IMG/VR virus record: IMGVR_UViG_3300009136_000039 | Coordinates: 1-22,494 of that record | DNA length: 22,494 bases | DNA from: a virus | Direction: 5' to 3' (one strand) | Shown here: in pieces, positions 19,867 to 22,494 of the stretch | How positions within the stretch are numbered: the first letter of the stretch is position 1 | Layout of the letters: every line of letters starts with the position of its first letter | Notes under the pieces: model-generated | What the model saw: only the letters and a program-made list of their open reading frames with translations | Told to the model about the DNA's origin: nothing | The model's database searches: none | Made by a program: the position numbers and the translations under genes

Positions 19867-22266
19867 ATGGCCGATGTCTTTACCACTTCTGGAGAAAACC
19901 CTGAAAACGTAGCTGTGCCAACTCCACAACTACAGGGAATGTTCGTTCCCAGCATAGACAATTCTATGGCCATAGATGGGTTGGGAATTGTTACGCCTTG
20001 GGGGGCTGGAGGTACTGCAAGACGATACAGCGATTACGGTCTTTCTGCGGAGGTTTCCCAACAAAGTACACAACTGAATGATTTAGCAACTGGTTTTATT
20101 CCGGGGGGTGGAGCAGCCTATAATCTTGAGGGGTTAGTGGGGCCTCAAGGCCCTCGGGGGCCAGCAGGCCCGCCAGGTATAATGGGACTTACCAGTTTGC
20201 CATCGGGTTATGTTTTACCCGTCAACTCTAATTTTCTGGCAGATCTTCCTCACAATATTGACGAAATAAATAACCTTGGCACGGCAGTCGATAGATTAGT
20301 TTATACCAGTGAATATACAACAGTAGCAGAAGGCCCCACAGGAGATGATTTATGTTCTGGAACAACCGATGGCGATACTTTATCGGAATATGGGGATTGG
20401 TCAGAACGAGAGATAACTTTTGATGTAGATATTGAATTATCTTATACTACATCTGATTCTACGAAACAAGGAGCACAAGCTACCGCGAGAAGTTGGTATC
20501 AGTCTTTTATTCCAGAAACAACAATTACTCTTACTGGTTTGGAAATAAATATTGATTCTGTTGTGGATGGAACGGCAAAATCGAATATATATTTTTATAA
20601 TGCCGATGCTGATGGCAAACCCACTGGTGCTGCGTTAGGTGGGGGACTTCTTGGTTCTTTATCCTCGGCTGAAACGGGCTGGCAGGGTGATTTAACTCTT
20701 GATGAGATTACGCTAACTGCCGGGAATAGATACTGTTTCCGTTTAGCAGGAAAAGCAGTATCAGGAGAATACCATTTTGATTTTGATTCTGGTGATAGTT
20801 ATGCTGATGGGACTTGCTGGTATTGGGATGGATCAGATTATGTAGCACAAAATGGGGATATTGATTTCAAAATCTACGGTACTGGTGGAGATGAAGTTGA
20901 ATTAATAGAAGGTGAGAAATACACTATTGTTGTTAATGCCAAAGATGTAGTCGGGGAAGCAGAATTATATTGGAGTACCAGAACTGATAATCCTTATGCC
21001 AATGGTGATAGATATGCAAGTGCTGATTCTGGTGAATCCTGGACTATTGACGAGGACGATGATGTTTGGTTCAAGACCAAGGCAGATGGTGTAGAGAAAG
21101 ATGATGGTTCTTTTGACGCAGATGGTTTTAATCGTGCCGACGATGCACATGGGGAAACTTGGATAGCACAAACATTTACTGCTGGTTCTACTTATACTTT
21201 TTCAAGTATTGTGTTGAAGTTAGCCAAAATGACCACTTGGGGTGGAACAGTAGAAACTGTTACTGTAAGTATTAAAGCATTTGAATCTGATTCATATTCT
21301 GAGGCTACTTGGGCTGAAGCGGTTTTTACCTCCGCAGGGAGGGCGTTGTTGGATGATGCTAATGCGGCGGCACAAGCGACTACTTTGGGGTTGGGAACGG
21401 GAGATAGCCCTATATTTACAGGAGCCTATACTGGACGTGGTTCTGCGGAGGCTCCGGCTTATGGTTTTACGGATGCTCCGGGCACGGGAATGTATATGAC
21501 TGGTGGTGATTATGGTGAACTTGCTTTTACCCACAGTGGTCATCGTTTATTTAATATGGTAGTAACTGATTGGGACGCTGGCGATGCTGATGTTAATGTC
21601 TCGGTTCCATTACGTATTTCAGATGGTAGTGCTGCCAGACCTTCGCTTACTCATTTTTTAGACCCAAATACAGGTTGGTATAGAGTAGGCAACGACCAGG
21701 TTGGAATCACCACTGGAGGTACTTTAAGGGCTACTTTTGCTAATGCAGGACTAATCCTGTCTGGATTGACGGCATCCAAACCTGTTGTTACCAATGCAAG
21801 TAAAACTTTAGTATCTGCTGACGATTTATCGGAATGGGTTCCTTGGGAGGGTGGTTCTTCTGACGTTACGTTGGATACTTTAAGACTTAGTGTTGACCAA
21901 CCCCTACATACCAGTGATAGTCCTATATTTGCTGGATTGACTATTAATGGGGCAGTATCAACAGCAACATTGACAGTAACGGAATCAGCAGATGAAATAG
22001 ATGTTTCAGAAGTGAATGTTGTTTTTATTAATATAACCGAGAATATTATTCTCGGTGGCCTAACAGGTGGTGTAGATGGCCAAGTTCTCGAAGCTGTTTA
22101 TAAAGGGAATTATACCAAAACTGTTACATTTTTACATAAAGAAGGAGTAGCCGACCAAGATTTCTATATGCACACAGAAGCCGATGAGACATTTGATGGT
22201 GGTGGTATAACCTTTACCTGTGATGGTAGTAACTGGTATGATGGTGGTCATGGCAGGCATGTTTGA
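19867..22266 (+). CDS. Tail fibre with collagen-like segment
   Basis: 799 residues. Residues 1-85 are an N-terminal attachment region. Residues 89-107 are six Gly-X-Y triplets (GPQGPRGPAGPP), a collagen-like trimerising linker. Residues about 200-400 hold two beta-sandwich units (ARSWYQSFIPETTITLTGLEI; GKPTGAALGGGLLG; EGEKYTIVVNAKDV; WIAQTFTAGSTYTFSSIVLKL), the kind seen in surface-bound carbohydrate-binding fibres. From about 490 there is LLDDANAAAQATTLGLGTGDSPIFTG, then PGTGMY and NTGWYRVGNDQVGITTGGT, typical tail-fibre shaft repeats. It is the likely host-recognition fibre. Three motif copies (20045, 21330, 21443) lie in it. The next gene begins after 11 bases. Confidence 0.88.
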   Translation: MADVFTTSGENPENVAVPTPQLQGMFVPSIDNSMAIDGLGIVTPWGAGGTARRYSDYGLSAEVSQQSTQLNDLATGFIPGGGAAYNLEGLVGPQGPRGPAGPPGIMGLTSLPSGYVLPVNSNFLADLPHNIDEINNLGTAVDRLVYTSEYTTVAEGPTGDDLCSGTTDGDTLSEYGDWSEREITFDVDIELSYTTSDSTKQGAQATARSWYQSFIPETTITLTGLEINIDSVVDGTAKSNIYFYNADADGKPTGAALGGGLLGSLSSAETGWQGDLTLDEITLTAGNRYCFRLAGKAVSGEYHFDFDSGDSYADGTCWYWDGSDYVAQNGDIDFKIYGTGGDEVELIEGEKYTIVVNAKDVVGEAELYWSTRTDNPYANGDRYASADSGESWTIDEDDDVWFKTKADGVEKDDGSFDADGFNRADDAHGETWIAQTFTAGSTYTFSSIVLKLAKMTTWGGTVETVTVSIKAFESDSYSEATWAEAVFTSAGRALLDDANAAAQATTLGLGTGDSPIFTGAYTGRGSAEAPAYGFTDAPGTGMYMTGGDYGELAFTHSGHRLFNMVVTDWDAGDADVNVSVPLRISDGSAARPSLTHFLDPNTGWYRVGNDQVGITTGGTLRATFANAGLILSGLTASKPVVTNASKTLVSADDLSEWVPWEGGSSDVTLDTLRLSVDQPLHTSDSPIFAGLTINGAVSTATLTVTESADEIDVSEVNVVFINITENIILGGLTGGVDGQVLEAVYKGNYTKTVTFLHKEGVADQDFYMHTEADETFDGGGITFTCDGSNWYDGGHGRHV

Positions 22267-22277
22267 TAGAGGATAGT

Positions 22278-22490
22278 ATGGGAATAAGATTTCAACAAAA
22301 AAGAGATACGGCTGCGAATTGGACGACCAATGACACAGTTCTTTTAGCTGCTGAGATTGGATACGAAACGGATACAGGTAAACTTAAAATAGGAGACGGA
22401 ACGACGGCTTGGACATCTTTAGCTTATGCGGTTGCGGGGAGTGTGGCAGAATACGTTACAGAGTATGGAGCATTAGAGGTTACTGAATAA
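22278..22490 (+). CDS. Short protein matching the Mtd N-terminal fibre domain, 70 aa
   Basis: I choose the ATG at 22278 (AGAGGA at 22268-22273); an upstream in-frame ATG at 22263 overlaps the fibre stop. The sequence IRFQQKRDTAANWTTNDTVLLAAEIGYETDTGKLKIGDGTTAW is the hallmark of the N-terminal domain of phage tropism determinant-type fibres (Mtd_N): a small attachment module normally followed by a long variable receptor-binding part. Here it stops at 22488-22490 after about 70 residues, so it is either a detached adaptor or the next gene (ATGAG begins at 22490, cut by the window edge) carries the rest. No diversity-generating retroelement parts are visible in the window. Confidence 0.82.
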   Translation: MGIRFQQKRDTAANWTTNDTVLLAAEIGYETDTGKLKIGDGTTAWTSLAYAVAGSVAEYVTEYGALEVTE

Positions 22491-22494
22491 TGAG

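Larger units (their letters stand above)
2049..21450. repeat. Dispersed motif CTCCGCAG / CTGCGGAG, 14 copies
   Basis: Octamer positions in the CTCCGCAG orientation: 2049, 2730, 5623, 8455, 10539, 18889 and 21330. In the CTGCGGAG orientation: 2411, 5800, 11411, 14125, 16395, 20045 and 21443. Eight have the full decamer CCTCCGCAGG or its complement (starting at 2410, 2729, 5799, 8454, 10538, 11410, 14124 and 21329). Flanks repeat further, giving an approximate 13-mer AACCTCCGCAGGG. Two copies are between genes, and 12 are in genes, read in at least two frames (as PPQG, PAEV, CGGQ, TSAG or SAEV/A). Confidence 0.85.

Noticed and set aside
20140-20180. GC-rich palindromic stretch as a terminator
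   Set aside because: It encodes the Gly-X-Y collagen-like triplets and has no T-run; the symmetry follows from repeated Gly/Pro codons.
2049-21450. The dispersed motif as a set of Shine-Dalgarno sites (GGAGG core)
   Set aside because: Half of the copies are in the opposite orientation, most are inside genes, and the actual ribosome sites here are GAAAGGA or AGGAGA.
1-22494. CRISPR array, insertion sequence or integrase
   Set aside because: No regularly spaced direct repeats, no transposase-like or recombinase-like protein and no terminal inverted repeat pairs were found.

Overview
The window reads as one continuous stretch of a tailed double-stranded DNA phage genome (Caudoviricetes), lytic or uncultured. 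Every gene I can support lies on the + strand, genes are packed with short or negative spacing, and the order large terminase - portal - scaffold - major capsid is diagnostic. I see no integrase, repressor or bacterial chromosomal gene. The host cannot be named. Promoters are sigma70-like (TTGACA / TATAAT, mostly with 16-bp spacers) and many genes share a GAAAGGA ribosome binding site, so the host is a bacterium with ordinary transcription and translation signals.

Left part (1-6285), replication, DNA modification and accessory genes: the end of a membrane protein; a zinc-knuckle protein; a strong promoter driving a compact structured RNA that ends in a terminator; a mini Cys/His protein; a RepA-like hexameric ATPase; a 234-bp repeat-rich intergenic region that could be the replication origin; another mini zinc protein; a gene with a near-leaderless promoter; a Dam-type adenine methyltransferase; a radical SAM enzyme; an HTH protein; a SLOG/YspA-type nucleotide-sensing protein; and a probable small terminase whose 3' third is overlapped by another long open frame.

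Middle part (6286-14226), packaging and head: large terminase, two small membrane proteins with an internal promoter between them, portal, a small protein, an acidic scaffold-like protein, major capsid protein, then an HNH endonuclease followed by a long-loop terminator.

Right part (14253-22494), virion surface and tail: two tandem paralogous beta-helix proteins, a terminator, an unknown virion-like protein, a run of very small genes (basic, membrane and holin-like), a three-part protein that joins fibre and Ig-like domains to a probable head-tail adaptor, a large fibre with a collagen-like segment, and a short protein matching the N-terminal domain of phage tropism fibres at the edge.

The most unusual signals are not genes. 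(1) An octamer CTCCGCAG (full form about AACCTCCGCAGGG) occurs 14 times, evenly on both strands, in different reading frames and between genes, far above chance. (2) A promoter-to-terminator small RNA has a predicted pseudoknot. (3) A repeat cluster follows the RepA-like gene, with a GC-skew reversal about 1 kb downstream although all genes are co-oriented.
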